From Candidatus Marispirochaeta associata (GTDB taxonomy: Bacteria > Spirochaetota > Spirochaetia > JC444 > Marispirochaetaceae), in contig JWTM01000101.1 in NCBI GenBank assembly GCA_001749745.1, positions 248,001-312,000 on the forward strand: a stretch of DNA of 64,000 bases, read 5' to 3'. A model generated the notes under the pieces. The model was not told where the DNA came from. It was given only the letters and a program-made list of their open reading frames with translations, and made no database searches. Shown piece by piece: positions 55,423 through 64,000 of this stretch (position 1 is its first letter; every line of letters begins with the position of its first letter). Position numbers and translations under genes: made by a program.

Positions 55423-57003
55423 ATGCCGTCAATTGAATTGAAGAGTATCGACAGAGTGGGAGAAGGGGAGCGCTTGCTTCTCGATGTAGGAGTCTACGCC
55501 AAGGCGGGAACTGCGGCGGACGAACGGATTATCAAGCATTTGGGACGGCATCGGGTACGGGTGGTCCCTACCGTTTCCCTGAGTTACGAGGAGCGCCGGG
55601 CGGACAAGGGCGAGGATGAGTTGATTCGGGAGTTCCTCGAGTCACAGAACACCCCTTTTACTACCATTCGCACCCGGCTCTACGAGAAGCTGAAGAGCTG
55701 CTACGTCCCCTTCTCAGAATCCGACACAGGCTTCCAGGCGCCGGGTAAACGGAAGCAGATCGTCAAGGGGGTGCTCCTCGAGCCGCGGCCGGAGAAGCTC
55801 TACCTGGCGGACATCGAGGCCGGGAGCCGGGCGGTTCTGCCCGAGGCCTCGGTGCGCTACCTCCGGGACGGGCTGACCTCCCTCTACGCGCTGCTGGCCA
55901 AGCTCACCGTCAGGAATCGCGATACCCGGGGCAAGAAGCGGAGAATCCCGCGCGTGGGTTACCACTCCATCCGGCTCCAGACCCGTTACGACGGTGAGCG
56001 GATCGCCACCGTGGGCGACGCCCATGTGCATCACGCCGTGGACTGCGCCTGCTACTTTCTGACGGCCATGATCAATATCAATAAGGAACGTATCCTGACC
56101 GGCGCGCCGCTGACGGAGAAGCGCTTCGATCCCAACAGCTCGGTGGATAAGGATACCCTCTTCCAGTACAGCCAGGATTTTATTGTCGACGCCGCCCTGG
56201 GGGTGCTCCTGCATGCCTTGGGCTTCGCTCATAATGAGATTCACCAGACGGTCAGCACCTCGACCCTGATCGACGGCGTCTCCGCCGCCGAGCAGCGCCG
56301 GATCAAGATCCTGCAGAGGAACGTCACGGTTCTACGGAACCTGATCCGCGACCGGCACGATCTCTCCTCTATCTCCCGCATGATGCTCCTGACGCAGAAG
56401 ATCTACCCCGACGGCACCGGCTATCCTCCGCCCAACGAGAACCGCTATCTGCATGAATTTGTGCGGCTCTTTCAGATCGTCGCCTTCTACGACGAGCTGA
56501 CCAATCCGGTTACCTCCCACACCCCCTTTAGCCGTATGGAAGCGATTCAGTATCTCAGGGATCAGGCCGGCGGTTATCTCTTCGACCGGGAACGTTTCTC
56601 GCCCCAGGCGCGCTTCGATGCCTCCCTCCTCGAGGGCTTTCTGCAGATACTGGCTCCGTATGAACCGGGGGAGAAGGTCTATCTCTACGGCGGCGAACGG
56701 AGGAACGCCTATATCTTCGTGGGACGGGTGCACAGCTATTTGGAGGAGCCGATTCCGCTGATCTCAATCCTGAAGGACGAACGTTCCGGCAAGAGCTATC
56801 CCTTCGGGCGTCTGGTATTCCATATACCGTCGTCGACCGGATTCTTCATGGAGAAGGGGAAGATCATTAAGCGCGTAAAGGCCGACTGGATCGGAAAACT
56901 GCAGATCCATGACCTGATGCTCAATCCCGGGCGGATCGGTGAACATCAGGATCTCCTCTACGGGGCGGAGATGCCCATGGCTAAAGGGGTTCGCCGCTTA
57001 TAA
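55423..57003 (+). CDS. degenerate HD-GYP-type protein
   Basis: A 526-residue protein without signal peptide. The middle region (about 230-400) follows the HD-GYP fold. However, the metal motif reads LLHALGFAH instead of LLHDIGK, the GYP motif is preceded by QKIYPDGTGYPP rather than an HHE..DG.GYP pattern, and FQIVAFYDELTNP replaces the usual ARIVAVADVYDAL. So the metal-binding Asp is missing and c-di-GMP hydrolysis is unlikely; it may be a c-di-GMP or nucleotide sensor. The N-terminal part (1-180) is not recognised. TACAAT lies nine bases before the ATG, but no good -35 is present. Confidence 0.78.
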   Translation: MPSIELKSIDRVGEGERLLLDVGVYAKAGTAADERIIKHLGRHRVRVVPTVSLSYEERRADKGEDELIREFLESQNTPFTTIRTRLYEKLKSCYVPFSESDTGFQAPGKRKQIVKGVLLEPRPEKLYLADIEAGSRAVLPEASVRYLRDGLTSLYALLAKLTVRNRDTRGKKRRIPRVGYHSIRLQTRYDGERIATVGDAHVHHAVDCACYFLTAMININKERILTGAPLTEKRFDPNSSVDKDTLFQYSQDFIVDAALGVLLHALGFAHNEIHQTVSTSTLIDGVSAAEQRRIKILQRNVTVLRNLIRDRHDLSSISRMMLLTQKIYPDGTGYPPPNENRYLHEFVRLFQIVAFYDELTNPVTSHTPFSRMEAIQYLRDQAGGYLFDRERFSPQARFDASLLEGFLQILAPYEPGEKVYLYGGERRNAYIFVGRVHSYLEEPIPLISILKDERSGKSYPFGRLVFHIPSSTGFFMEKGKIIKRVKADWIGKLQIHDLMLNPGRIGEHQDLLYGAEMPMAKGVRRL

Positions 57004-57082
57004 AAAAACTACTCTTCTCTTAAAGGACCATGAAAAAGCAGGCGGCGGGGTGTACATTGGAAACAACGAAGGAAGGTTGCCA

Positions 57083-57235
57083 ATGGATGAGTATCCCGCA
57101 CCGGACCGCAGTGAGCTTTTACGGCGGCACGAGGAATGTATGCCCCCTAATGAGAAGACCCGTCCCACTCTACTCTTCGAAGAGGAGACTCTCTCCCGGC
57201 GCCTTCGTCGCTGGCTGCAGACCATCGATCGCTGA
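57083..57235 (+). CDS. short hypothetical protein, 50 residues
   Basis: ATG at 57,083 preceded by AAGGAAGG, a good ribosome binding site, 79 bp after the HD-GYP-like gene. The product is charged, with MDEYPAPDRSELLRRHEEC near the start and LSRRLRRWLQ at the C-terminus, and a single Cys. It probably belongs to the same transcript. No function is recognised. Confidence 0.55.
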   Translation: MDEYPAPDRSELLRRHEECMPPNEKTRPTLLFEEETLSRRLRRWLQTIDR

Positions 57236-57236
57236 G

Positions 57237-57761
57237 TTACTTGAAGCGGTAGAATCCCAGTTGGGAGCGTCCGAAGCTGCGCAGGTCGAAGCGTTTCAGT
57301 CGTTCGGTCTCCGCCCCCGGATCATCCTCCTCCGGAAAATGGATCATCACGAAACCGTCCTCGTTTAAGCGATCCTCCGCGAGGCTGAGGAAGCTGCGCT
57401 TGCCCTGCAGGGGAAAGGGAGGATCGAGATAGATATAATCGAATGTATCTGTAAAGCGCTTGAGGTAGACCTCGGCCCCCATAATGTGGGCCCTGATGGG
57501 GCTCTCCACCATGGCGATATTCTTAATTAGCACCGGTCGTTTGCCCCGGTCCTTCTCCACCAGTACCACAGGCGCGGCTCCCCGGCTGGCGGCCTCGATT
57601 CCCACGACCCCGGACCCGGAGAAGAGATCCAGGAAGGATTCGCCGGCGATGTTGCCGAGGATGTTGAAGAGGGATTCCCGCATCCGGTCCATGGCGGGCC
57701 TGATTACCCCCTTGGGGCACTGTACTGTTCTGCCGCGGTAGCGGCCGCCGGTAATTCGCAT
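57237..57761 (-). CDS. rsmD: 16S rRNA guanine-966 N2-methyltransferase
   Basis: A 174-residue SAM-dependent methyltransferase of the RsmD family. It has MRITGGRYRGR and RPAMDRMRESLFNIL at the N-terminus, FLDLFSGSGVVGIEA (motif I) and the catalytic YIYLDPPFP. It methylates G966 of 16S rRNA. It lies 66 bp after recG on the same strand and converges with the 50-residue gene. Confidence 0.95.
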   Translation of the reverse strand: MRITGGRYRGRTVQCPKGVIRPAMDRMRESLFNILGNIAGESFLDLFSGSGVVGIEAASRGAAPVVLVEKDRGKRPVLIKNIAMVESPIRAHIMGAEVYLKRFTDTFDYIYLDPPFPLQGKRSFLSLAEDRLNEDGFVMIHFPEEDDPGAETERLKRFDLRSFGRSQLGFYRFK

Positions 57762-57827
57762 AGGTTCCTCTTGCTCCTCAAGGGTTGTAGCATGAATTGG
57801 TACGGCCCCACAACGGACGGGACCGAG

Positions 57828-59867
57828 TCACTCCTGATCCTGGCGGATAAGTCCCCGAAGCACCGCATTCTTCGGATTCAGGAGGCCCGGATCCTCGGCC
57901 AGGATGCTGCGCGCCCGGTCCCTGGCCTCGATCATCAGGGACGCATCCCGCACCAGGTCGGCGAAACGGAGCCTTAAGAAGCCCGCCTGTTCGACTCCGG
58001 AAATGTTGCCCGGACCGCGGATTTTCAGGTCCTCCTCTGCTACGGCAAAACCGTCCTGCTCCTCCTTCATCACCTTCAGCCGCTGTTTCCCCGCTTCGGT
58101 CAACTCCGGATCGTAGACCAGGAAGCAGTAGCTCTGTTCCTCTCCCCGGCCGACTCGACCCCGGAGCTGATGCAGCGCGGAGAGACCGAAGCGTTCGGCA
58201 TGCTCGATCACCATGCAGGTGGCGTTGGAGACGTCCACCCCGACTTCGACTACGCTGGTTGCGACCAGGATATCAATGTCCCCGGAAGCGAAACTACGCA
58301 TAGTCGTGAGTTTTTCCTCCTCGTCCAAACGGGAGTGGATAAGCCCCAGGCGAAACCGGGGAAAGCGATTCTTGAGGGTACGGTACATCCCCTCGGCGTC
58401 CTTGAGCTGGAGCTTGCCGGTCTCGGCGATCAGGGGATAGACGCAGTAGGCCTGCCGCCCGGCGGAGAGCTCCCTCTCGAGCCAGTCGTAGACCTTCTCC
58501 TCCTTGCCGATGGCGGCCAGGTGGGTGATAACCGGCTTGCGCCCGGGGGGCATGGTCCGGATCAGGGAGACCTCCAGGTCGCCGAAGAGGGTCATCGCCA
58601 GGGTGCGGGGGATAGGCGTGGCGGTCATCACCAGGAGATCCGGTTTCTCCCCCTTCAGTTGCAGGGCGTTTCGTTGCAGTACCCCGAAGCGCTGTTGTTC
58701 GTCGATGATCGCCAGGCCCAGTCGCTTGAAGCGGACTGAGGAGGAGAAGAGGGCGTGGGTCCCGATCAGGAGATCGATCTCGCCGGCGGCCAGCCGCTCC
58801 AAGAGGAGCTCCCGGGCCTCCCCGCCGACGGCGCCCGAGAAGAGGGCGATTTTGATTCCGGCGGGTTCCAGGATGCGGGCCGCGTTGTCCGCATGCTGTC
58901 GGGCCAGGAGCTCGGTGGGGGCCATGAAGGCCGCCTGTTCCCCCCGCTCTACCGCCTCGCAGACCGCCAGGAAGGCGATCAGGGTCTTTCCGCTTCCCAC
59001 GTCCCCTTGTAGAAGCCGACCCATCGGCCGGGGGAGCTGCATGTCGGATCGGATCTCGCCCAAGACGGTCTCTTGATCCGGGGTCAGCTTGAACGGCAAG
59101 GCCTCGAGGACGGCGGAGCTCAAGCGGCGACCGGAGGCCGGCCTGGTACGGTCGCCGTTACGAAGTTCGAGCCCCCGGCGCGTCATTCCTAACTGCAGGA
59201 TCAGGAGCTCCTCCCAGGCGAGGGCCGTGCGGGCCCGGCGGGCGCTGTCCAGGTCGTCCGGGAAGTGGAGCATTCGCAGGAGTTCACCCTTGGGTGCGCC
59301 GTCGCCCACAGCGGCAGCGACCGGAAGCTCCGCGTCGAGCCGATCGGCGTAGCGATCCAGCAGTTGTCGAACGCAGGAACGGATCAGTTTCTGGCTGAGA
59401 TCGGCGTTGGCCGGGTAGACGGGCAGGATGATCCCGAAGAGGGAGTGCTGGGCGGGGGTAACTTCCTGCTCGAACTCGAAGGCCGAGGCCTGGAGCTCCC
59501 CGTAGCGATACTCGAAGCGACCGTAGATCCGAATCCGGGTGCCGACGGCGAGCTTGCCGCTCAGGAAGTTTCGACCGAAGCAGTTGAGGGTCGCCCGGCC
59601 GCTCTCATCCTCGATCCAGACCTTGAGGGTGCGTCGCTTCCCGAAGCCGAAATAGTCGTGGGCAATTACCTCGGCCAGGGTATTGACCGGTCGCCCCTCC
59701 AGGGCCCGGGCGATAGGTGCCGGATTGCGTCGATCCTCGTAGTCCCGCGGAGCATGGAGCAGGAGATCCGCCGGGCTGGTGATTCCCAGGTTATGGAAGG
59801 CCTCTTCCGCCGCCGGACCGACCCCTTTTAAGTCGCGAAGCTTGCCTTTAATCTCCCGCAGCAACAC
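57828..59867 (-). CDS. recG: ATP-dependent DNA helicase RecG
   Basis: A 679-residue branch-migrating helicase. It has an N-terminal wedge/OB domain (about 60-160), Walker A GDVGSGKT (about 287-294), the DEQQRFG box (usually DEQHRFG), TATPIPRTLA, VYPLIAETGKLQ and the QLRGRVGRG motif VI. It rescues stalled forks and Holliday junctions. Start is GTG 59,867 behind a TTAGG site. It is downstream of dnaE and the YggT-family gene on the minus strand. Confidence 0.95.
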   Translation of the reverse strand: MLLREIKGKLRDLKGVGPAAEEAFHNLGITSPADLLLHAPRDYEDRRNPAPIARALEGRPVNTLAEVIAHDYFGFGKRRTLKVWIEDESGRATLNCFGRNFLSGKLAVGTRIRIYGRFEYRYGELQASAFEFEQEVTPAQHSLFGIILPVYPANADLSQKLIRSCVRQLLDRYADRLDAELPVAAAVGDGAPKGELLRMLHFPDDLDSARRARTALAWEELLILQLGMTRRGLELRNGDRTRPASGRRLSSAVLEALPFKLTPDQETVLGEIRSDMQLPRPMGRLLQGDVGSGKTLIAFLAVCEAVERGEQAAFMAPTELLARQHADNAARILEPAGIKIALFSGAVGGEARELLLERLAAGEIDLLIGTHALFSSSVRFKRLGLAIIDEQQRFGVLQRNALQLKGEKPDLLVMTATPIPRTLAMTLFGDLEVSLIRTMPPGRKPVITHLAAIGKEEKVYDWLERELSAGRQAYCVYPLIAETGKLQLKDAEGMYRTLKNRFPRFRLGLIHSRLDEEEKLTTMRSFASGDIDILVATSVVEVGVDVSNATCMVIEHAERFGLSALHQLRGRVGRGEEQSYCFLVYDPELTEAGKQRLKVMKEEQDGFAVAEEDLKIRGPGNISGVEQAGFLRLRFADLVRDASLMIEARDRARSILAEDPGLLNPKNAVLRGLIRQDQE

Positions 59868-59891
59868 CCTAAATGGTCACCGTTTCTGAGC

Positions 59892-60482
59892 TTAGAGGGG
59901 CAGCATGGAAAGCAGGCGCTGTACCTGGTAAAAGAGGAGATCCCCCAGAAGCCGGCTCAGGAGGAGCACCGCTCCGCTCAAGGCCAGACCGGTCTGGTAG
60001 GTGACGTCCCTACCGCGCAGTACTAAGCGCGAGATCAATTGCAGTACCGGGGCGAGGATGATATCCAGGGTTTGGATGAAAGGCGAGACCATGCTGACTC
60101 CCATTAAGAGGGTAATAAAGCGGATCAGCGCCAGGATGAAGAAGAAGGTGAGAATCCAGCCGGCGGCGTTCCATATTGAACCGACGATGATAGCCAGGAT
60201 GACGCCTAAGGTAATCGTACCGGTGAAGGCGATCCGGTTGGCGATGTTCAGGATAATGACCAGAACCATGATGCCCGCCAGGGGGGAGAAATCCATGTTC
60301 CCGGCCCGGAGGAAGGAAAAACGGCGGAACCAGTTCAAATAGGGATCGGTTACAGAACGGAGGATCTCCATCGGCCGACCGTAGGAGGCGCCTTGAAACC
60401 AGGTCATCAGCACCCGGATAAAGATCAGAATCATGTAGACCGAAAGGGCCCCGGAAATAAAACGCATTAGTGCTTGCATCAT
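59892..60482 (-). CDS. YggT-family inner-membrane protein
   Basis: A 196-residue membrane protein with two YggT-type halves. Each has a membrane segment, a loop (DPYLNWFRRF in the first, ILAPVLQLISR in the second) and a second segment. YggT proteins are implicated in osmotic or division processes, and the family is poorly characterised. The ATG follows dnaE with no intervening base, so the two are co-transcribed. Confidence 0.85.
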   Translation of the reverse strand: MMQALMRFISGALSVYMILIFIRVLMTWFQGASYGRPMEILRSVTDPYLNWFRRFSFLRAGNMDFSPLAGIMVLVIILNIANRIAFTGTITLGVILAIIVGSIWNAAGWILTFFFILALIRFITLLMGVSMVSPFIQTLDIILAPVLQLISRLVLRGRDVTYQTGLALSGAVLLLSRLLGDLLFYQVQRLLSMLPL

Positions 60483-63400
60483 CTACTCCTTCCATACCTC
60501 TTCGATGAAGGGGTGGATATCTATGGCCGAGAGGACTTCCGGGCTGGTGGAGAGCTGAGCATTGGCCCGGATTACAACCTCCTTATCGGCATGTCCGTCT
60601 CCCAGATGAAGGTAGACGGCGCAGTCGCCGCGGTGCTCGATCAGGGTGGAACGGAAGTCGTAAAGTTGATCCTCGTCCCTGAGCCCCTTTGAGATACGGA
60701 TATGGATCTCCGAGGTCGAGGCCTCTTTGAGCTCCTCCGGTTCGATCACCCGGTCGACCAGGATCTTGGGATCCTCTTTATTCTTGTCCAGTTTCCCTTC
60801 CAAACCGATAATGGAATCCACGGCGATCCGCTCGCGAACCAACATCCAGGTCTTAGGGAAGAAGATCAGCTCCATGGTACCGTTGAAGTCCTCGTACATG
60901 GCGAAGGCCATGGGATCGCCCTTCTTGGTAATAATGGGCCTCAAGGATTTTATCATTCCCAGCAGGGTATAGACCTTCTCCGACTGGCCGTTCGCCGCCC
61001 GGCTTACATCCAGATTGACGGCTTTAGAGAAGATGTCCCGGTATTTGTCCAGCGGGTGGCCGGAGAAGTAGTTGCCCAGGTTCTCCTTCTCCAGGCGCAG
61101 GAGTTCGAGCTGCTCATACTCGTCGTAGGGCTCGAAGTCGAACTGCCCTAAGGAGGTCTCCTCGGCCGGATCGAAGAGGGAGGTCTGGCCGAACTCGCGG
61201 CTCTCCTTCTGCTTGATGGTCCACTCGAGCACCTGCTCCAGATTGCCCATCAGGGTGGCCCGGTTCAAACCGAAACGGTCGAAGAGTCCCGATTGAATCA
61301 GGGTCTCGATCACCCGGCGGTTGACGGTCTTCAGGTCGATCCTATCTAAGAAGTCGACAAAGGAGTCGTAGGGGCCCTCCTGCTCCCGGACGCGGATAAT
61401 CTCGTCTACCGCGTTGCTTCCGACATTCTTGATTCCCTGCAGACCGTAGAAGATCTTCCCGTCCACGACGGTGAAGGTCTGCTCGGAGAGGTTGATGTCC
61501 GGCGGCAGGATCTCGATTCCCATCTCCTTGGTGGCGGTCATGTAGTCGGAGAAGGCGTCGGGGCTGTTGATCTCGTTGGTGAGGTTGGCCGCCATGAATT
61601 CGGCGGGATAGTTGGCCTTCAGGTAGGCGGTCTTGTAAGCCACTACCGAGTAGGCCGCCGCGTGGGATTTGTTAAAGCCGTAGCCGGCGAAGGGTTTCAG
61701 AGTCTCGAAGATGGTGTCGGCCAGTTTCTTGGTGTAGCCCTTCTTTTCGGCCCCCTCCAGGAACTCGACCTTCATCTTCTCCATCTCTTTCTCTTTCTTC
61801 TTACCCATCGCCCGTCGGAGGATATCCGCTTTTCCCAAGGAGAAGCCGCCGATGATCTGGGCGACCTGCATAACCTGCTCCTGGTAGACGATGACCCCGT
61901 AGGTCGGTTCGAGTATCTCGGTCAGATCGGGATGGGGATACTTGATCGGCGTGCGACCCATCTTGGAGTCGATATACTGGGGAATGAACTGCATGGGCCC
62001 CGGCCGGTAGAGGGCGTTCAAGGCTATCAGTTCCTCGATACTGGTCGGTTTGGCCTGTTTCAGGATCCCCTGCATGCCGGAGGATTCAAACTGGAAGACC
62101 GCGGTGCTCTTCCCTTCGCCGAGCATGGCGAAGGTGGGCTCGTCGTACTCGGGGATGGTCTCGATATCGAAGTCTGGATCGAGTTTATGGATCAGTTTCT
62201 CGGTGTTCTTGATCAGGGTTAGGGTCTTAAGGCCTAAGAAGTCCATCTTGACCAGGCCGCACTCCTCGAGCTGGTCCATGGTGAACTCGGTGGAGATCTG
62301 GCCGGTCTTGGAGTCCTTGTAGAGGGGCACGTAGTCGGTCAGCTTGCTGCGGCCGATCACCATCCCGCAGGCGTGGGTCGACGAGTGGCGGTTCATCCCC
62401 TCCAGGACCCGGGCGGTGTCGATCAGTCGCCGGTAGATCCCCCCCTTCTCGCGAAACTCGTTCAGCCGGGGTTCCATCTCCAGGGCCTTCTCCAGGTCGA
62501 TCTTGGGGCCGTCCGGTACCAGCTTCGAGATCTCGTTGGACTCGTTGAACGGGATATCCAGTACCCGGGCGACATCCTTCAGGACCGCCTTGGTTTTGAG
62601 GGTTCCGAAGGTACAGATCGCCCCGACCTTATCGGCCCCGTACTTGTTGGTAACGTAGTCGATAACCTCATTCCGCCGTTCGAAGCAGAAGTCGACGTCG
62701 AAGTCGGGCATGGATACCCGCTCGGGATTGAGGAAGCGCTCGAAGAGGAGGTTATACTTCAGGGGATCGATGTCGGTTATCCGCATGGCGTAGGCCACCA
62801 GGCTTCCGGCGCCGGATCCGCGGCCGGGGCCGACGGGGATGCCGTTTTTACGGGCGAAGTCGATGAAGTCCCAGACGATCAGGAAGTAGCCGGTGAAGCC
62901 CATCCCCTGAATGATATCGAGCTCATACTCGGCCCGTTTGCGGATCTCGTCGGTAATCTCGGGGTAGAGCTTTTCCAGGCCCGAATAGACGATATGGCGC
63001 ATGAAGCTGTCGGGCGAGTCGAATTCCGCGGGGATCTCGTAGTCCGGAAGCAGCGGGCCGGGCAGGGGAATCTCAAGATTGCACTGCTCGGCGATCTTGA
63101 CGGTGTTGCTGATCGCTTCAGGTACATCCTTGAAGATCTCCGCCATCTCGTCGGGAGTCTTGAAGTAGAACTCCTGACTGTCGAAGCGCATGCGCTTCTC
63201 GTCGTTTACCTTCTTGCCGGTGCCGATACAGATCAGGATATCCTGGGCCTCGGCGTGGCTCCGTTCCAGGTAGTGAATGTCGTTGGTGGCGATCAGCGGG
63301 ATGCCGGTCTCCCGGGAGAGTTGGATGATCTGGGGATTGACCTGCTTCTGCTCGGGAATACCGTGATCCTGAAGTTCCAGGTAGTAGCCGTCGGGACCGA

Positions 63401-63899
63401 AGAGGGAGCGATAGTATTCGGCGGTCTTGCGCGCCTCGTCATGCTGGCCGTTGAGAAGGTGGGTCGGGATCTCTCCGGCCAGGCAGGCGGAGGTACAGAT
63501 CAGTCCCTCCGCATGCTTCTCCAGGAGTTCGTTGTCGATCCGCGGTTTGTAGTAGAAGCCGTCCAGGTAACCCTGAGAGACGAGGACCATCAGATTTTGA
63601 TACCCGATCTTGTTCTTGGCCAGCAGCACCAGGTGGTAGTATTTGTTCTGCTTCTCCGAGCCGCTCTTGACCAGCCGTGATTTCGGCGCCACGTAAAACT
63701 CGCAGCCGATAATCGGATTGATACCCTTGGCCTTGCAGGCCTTGTAGAAGCGCAACACCCCGAACATGTTCCCATGGTCGGTTATGGCGAGGTGCTTCAT
63801 TCCTAAGGATTCGGCTTTATCTACCAGGCTTTTAATACTTGCTGCTCCGTCCAGCAGCGAATAGTCGGAATGGTTATGGAGATGGACGAATTCCGGCAT
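60483..63899 (-). CDS. dnaE: DNA polymerase III alpha subunit
   Basis: A 1138-residue replicative polymerase of the DnaE1 class. It has an N-terminal PHP domain (FVHLHNHSDYSLLDG; DHGNMFG), the palm with MPDFDVDFCFERR (catalytic Asp-x-Asp), the GPGRGSGAGSLVAYA loop, finger and beta-clamp regions, helix-hairpin-helix elements and a C-terminal OB fold. Length is standard for DnaE1. ATG at 63,899 follows GAGAGGGG. It is the first gene of a run with YggT, recG and rsmD. Confidence 0.97.
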   Translation of the reverse strand: MPEFVHLHNHSDYSLLDGAASIKSLVDKAESLGMKHLAITDHGNMFGVLRFYKACKAKGINPIIGCEFYVAPKSRLVKSGSEKQNKYYHLVLLAKNKIGYQNLMVLVSQGYLDGFYYKPRIDNELLEKHAEGLICTSACLAGEIPTHLLNGQHDEARKTAEYYRSLFGPDGYYLELQDHGIPEQKQVNPQIIQLSRETGIPLIATNDIHYLERSHAEAQDILICIGTGKKVNDEKRMRFDSQEFYFKTPDEMAEIFKDVPEAISNTVKIAEQCNLEIPLPGPLLPDYEIPAEFDSPDSFMRHIVYSGLEKLYPEITDEIRKRAEYELDIIQGMGFTGYFLIVWDFIDFARKNGIPVGPGRGSGAGSLVAYAMRITDIDPLKYNLLFERFLNPERVSMPDFDVDFCFERRNEVIDYVTNKYGADKVGAICTFGTLKTKAVLKDVARVLDIPFNESNEISKLVPDGPKIDLEKALEMEPRLNEFREKGGIYRRLIDTARVLEGMNRHSSTHACGMVIGRSKLTDYVPLYKDSKTGQISTEFTMDQLEECGLVKMDFLGLKTLTLIKNTEKLIHKLDPDFDIETIPEYDEPTFAMLGEGKSTAVFQFESSGMQGILKQAKPTSIEELIALNALYRPGPMQFIPQYIDSKMGRTPIKYPHPDLTEILEPTYGVIVYQEQVMQVAQIIGGFSLGKADILRRAMGKKKEKEMEKMKVEFLEGAEKKGYTKKLADTIFETLKPFAGYGFNKSHAAAYSVVAYKTAYLKANYPAEFMAANLTNEINSPDAFSDYMTATKEMGIEILPPDINLSEQTFTVVDGKIFYGLQGIKNVGSNAVDEIIRVREQEGPYDSFVDFLDRIDLKTVNRRVIETLIQSGLFDRFGLNRATLMGNLEQVLEWTIKQKESREFGQTSLFDPAEETSLGQFDFEPYDEYEQLELLRLEKENLGNYFSGHPLDKYRDIFSKAVNLDVSRAANGQSEKVYTLLGMIKSLRPIITKKGDPMAFAMYEDFNGTMELIFFPKTWMLVRERIAVDSIIGLEGKLDKNKEDPKILVDRVIEPEELKEASTSEIHIRISKGLRDEDQLYDFRSTLIEHRGDCAVYLHLGDGHADKEVVIRANAQLSTSPEVLSAIDIHPFIEEVWKE

Positions 63900-63921
63900 A
63901 GTTCCCCTCTCGTTTACTGAA

Positions 63922-63951
63922 ACTATACCGCCTCTTGGGGCCTCGAAGCAA
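63922..63951 (-). promoter_or_regulatory. promoter for dnaE
   Basis: Minus strand: TTGCTT (63,951-63,946), 18-bp spacer, TATAGT (63,927-63,922). This one gives a conventional short leader with a ribosome binding site. Confidence 0.6.
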
Positions 63952-63969
63952 GCCGAATGCTATATCTAT

Positions 63970-63999
63970 TTGGACTTGACTTATGCACTGTTGTAGTAT
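63970..63999 (+). promoter_or_regulatory. promoter facing right, for a gene beyond the window
   Basis: TTGGAC (63,970-63,975), 18-bp spacer, TAGTAT (63,994-63,999). It points out of the window and its gene is not visible. Confidence 0.45.
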
Positions 64000-64000
64000 A

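Noticed and set aside
62373..63680. 435-residue open frame on the plus strand opposite dnaE
   Set aside because: Antisense shadow of dnaE in its complementary frame; no independent coding signal.
63976..63999. TTGACT paired with TAGTAT at the right edge
   Set aside because: The spacer would be only 12 bp; TTGGAC six bases earlier gives an 18-bp spacer and is preferred.
1..64000. tRNA, rRNA, CRISPR array, insertion sequence or prophage
   Set aside because: No cloverleaf-type sequence with the TTCGANTCC arm, no regularly spaced repeats, no transposase or integrase-like protein was recognised; the window appears to be ordinary chromosome. A tRNAscan or repeat search could still reveal something missed by eye.

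Overview
The window looks like a chromosomal segment of a free-living, fairly GC-rich spirochaete (Spirochaetales; genus not determinable from sequence alone). Pointers are a divergent FliG1-type motor protein, a short alanyl-tRNA synthetase that ends after its editing/SerRS-like region, many small spirochaete-style TPR and membrane proteins, binding proteins whose signal peptides end in AGG/AAG-type sites without a lipobox, and split-type HisG/HisZ. No rRNA, tRNA, CRISPR, phage or IS element was recognised.

Layout. 1-4.0 kb: an exported protein of unknown role, then a cobalamin riboswitch, a BtuB-type TonB receptor and a TonB protein. 4.0-11.4 kb: translation and stringent-response genes (prfC; prfA-prmC-rel-rlmI). 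11.5-15.8 kb: lipoprotein, rhomboid, DUF2141, TPR and FliG1-like genes. 15.9-22.1 kb: a TRAP transporter (dctPQM) with its own NtrC-type regulator and kinase and a sigma-54 promoter. 22.2-26.2 kb: a CstA/BtsT-type pyruvate transporter with a LytS/LytTR two-component pair and a LytTR double site. 26.2-32 kb: small membrane/MshEN proteins, a hybrid-sensor histidine kinase, alaS and a stand-alone E2-type acyltransferase. 32-46.3 kb: the accessory centrepiece (below). 46.3-50.3 kb: two NTF2-like proteins and a large SARP/BTAD-type regulator. 50.3-64 kb: rlmN with TPR genes, hisZ-hisG-hisB, a degenerate HD-GYP protein, and rsmD/recG/yggT/dnaE.

The centrepiece (about 31,993-46,289) is a sugar-type ABC import system (double ATPase, two permeases, binding protein) combined with four uroporphyrinogen-decarboxylase (URO-D) superfamily proteins and a rhamnose-mutarotase-like protein. 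Two unusual regulators sit at its head. One is a LacI-family repressor fused to a fifth URO-D domain that has lost the His-x-Cys and active-site His positions kept in its neighbours. The other is an AraC-family activator whose sensor half is a cytoplasmic copy of the system's own periplasmic binding protein. TTTATC/GATAAA-type dyads lie at the divergent regulator promoter and at the main operon promoter. My reading is that the system imports a (possibly O-methylated or otherwise decorated) sugar and processes it with URO-D-type enzymes, and that both regulators sense ligands through domains copied from the pathway's own proteins.

A second, window-wide observation is that many genes have a good sigma-70 promoter whose -10 box lies only 6-9 nt before the start codon, with no Shine-Dalgarno sequence, so leaderless mRNAs seem common in this organism. 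All functional statements rest on reading motifs by eye; no database search was run.
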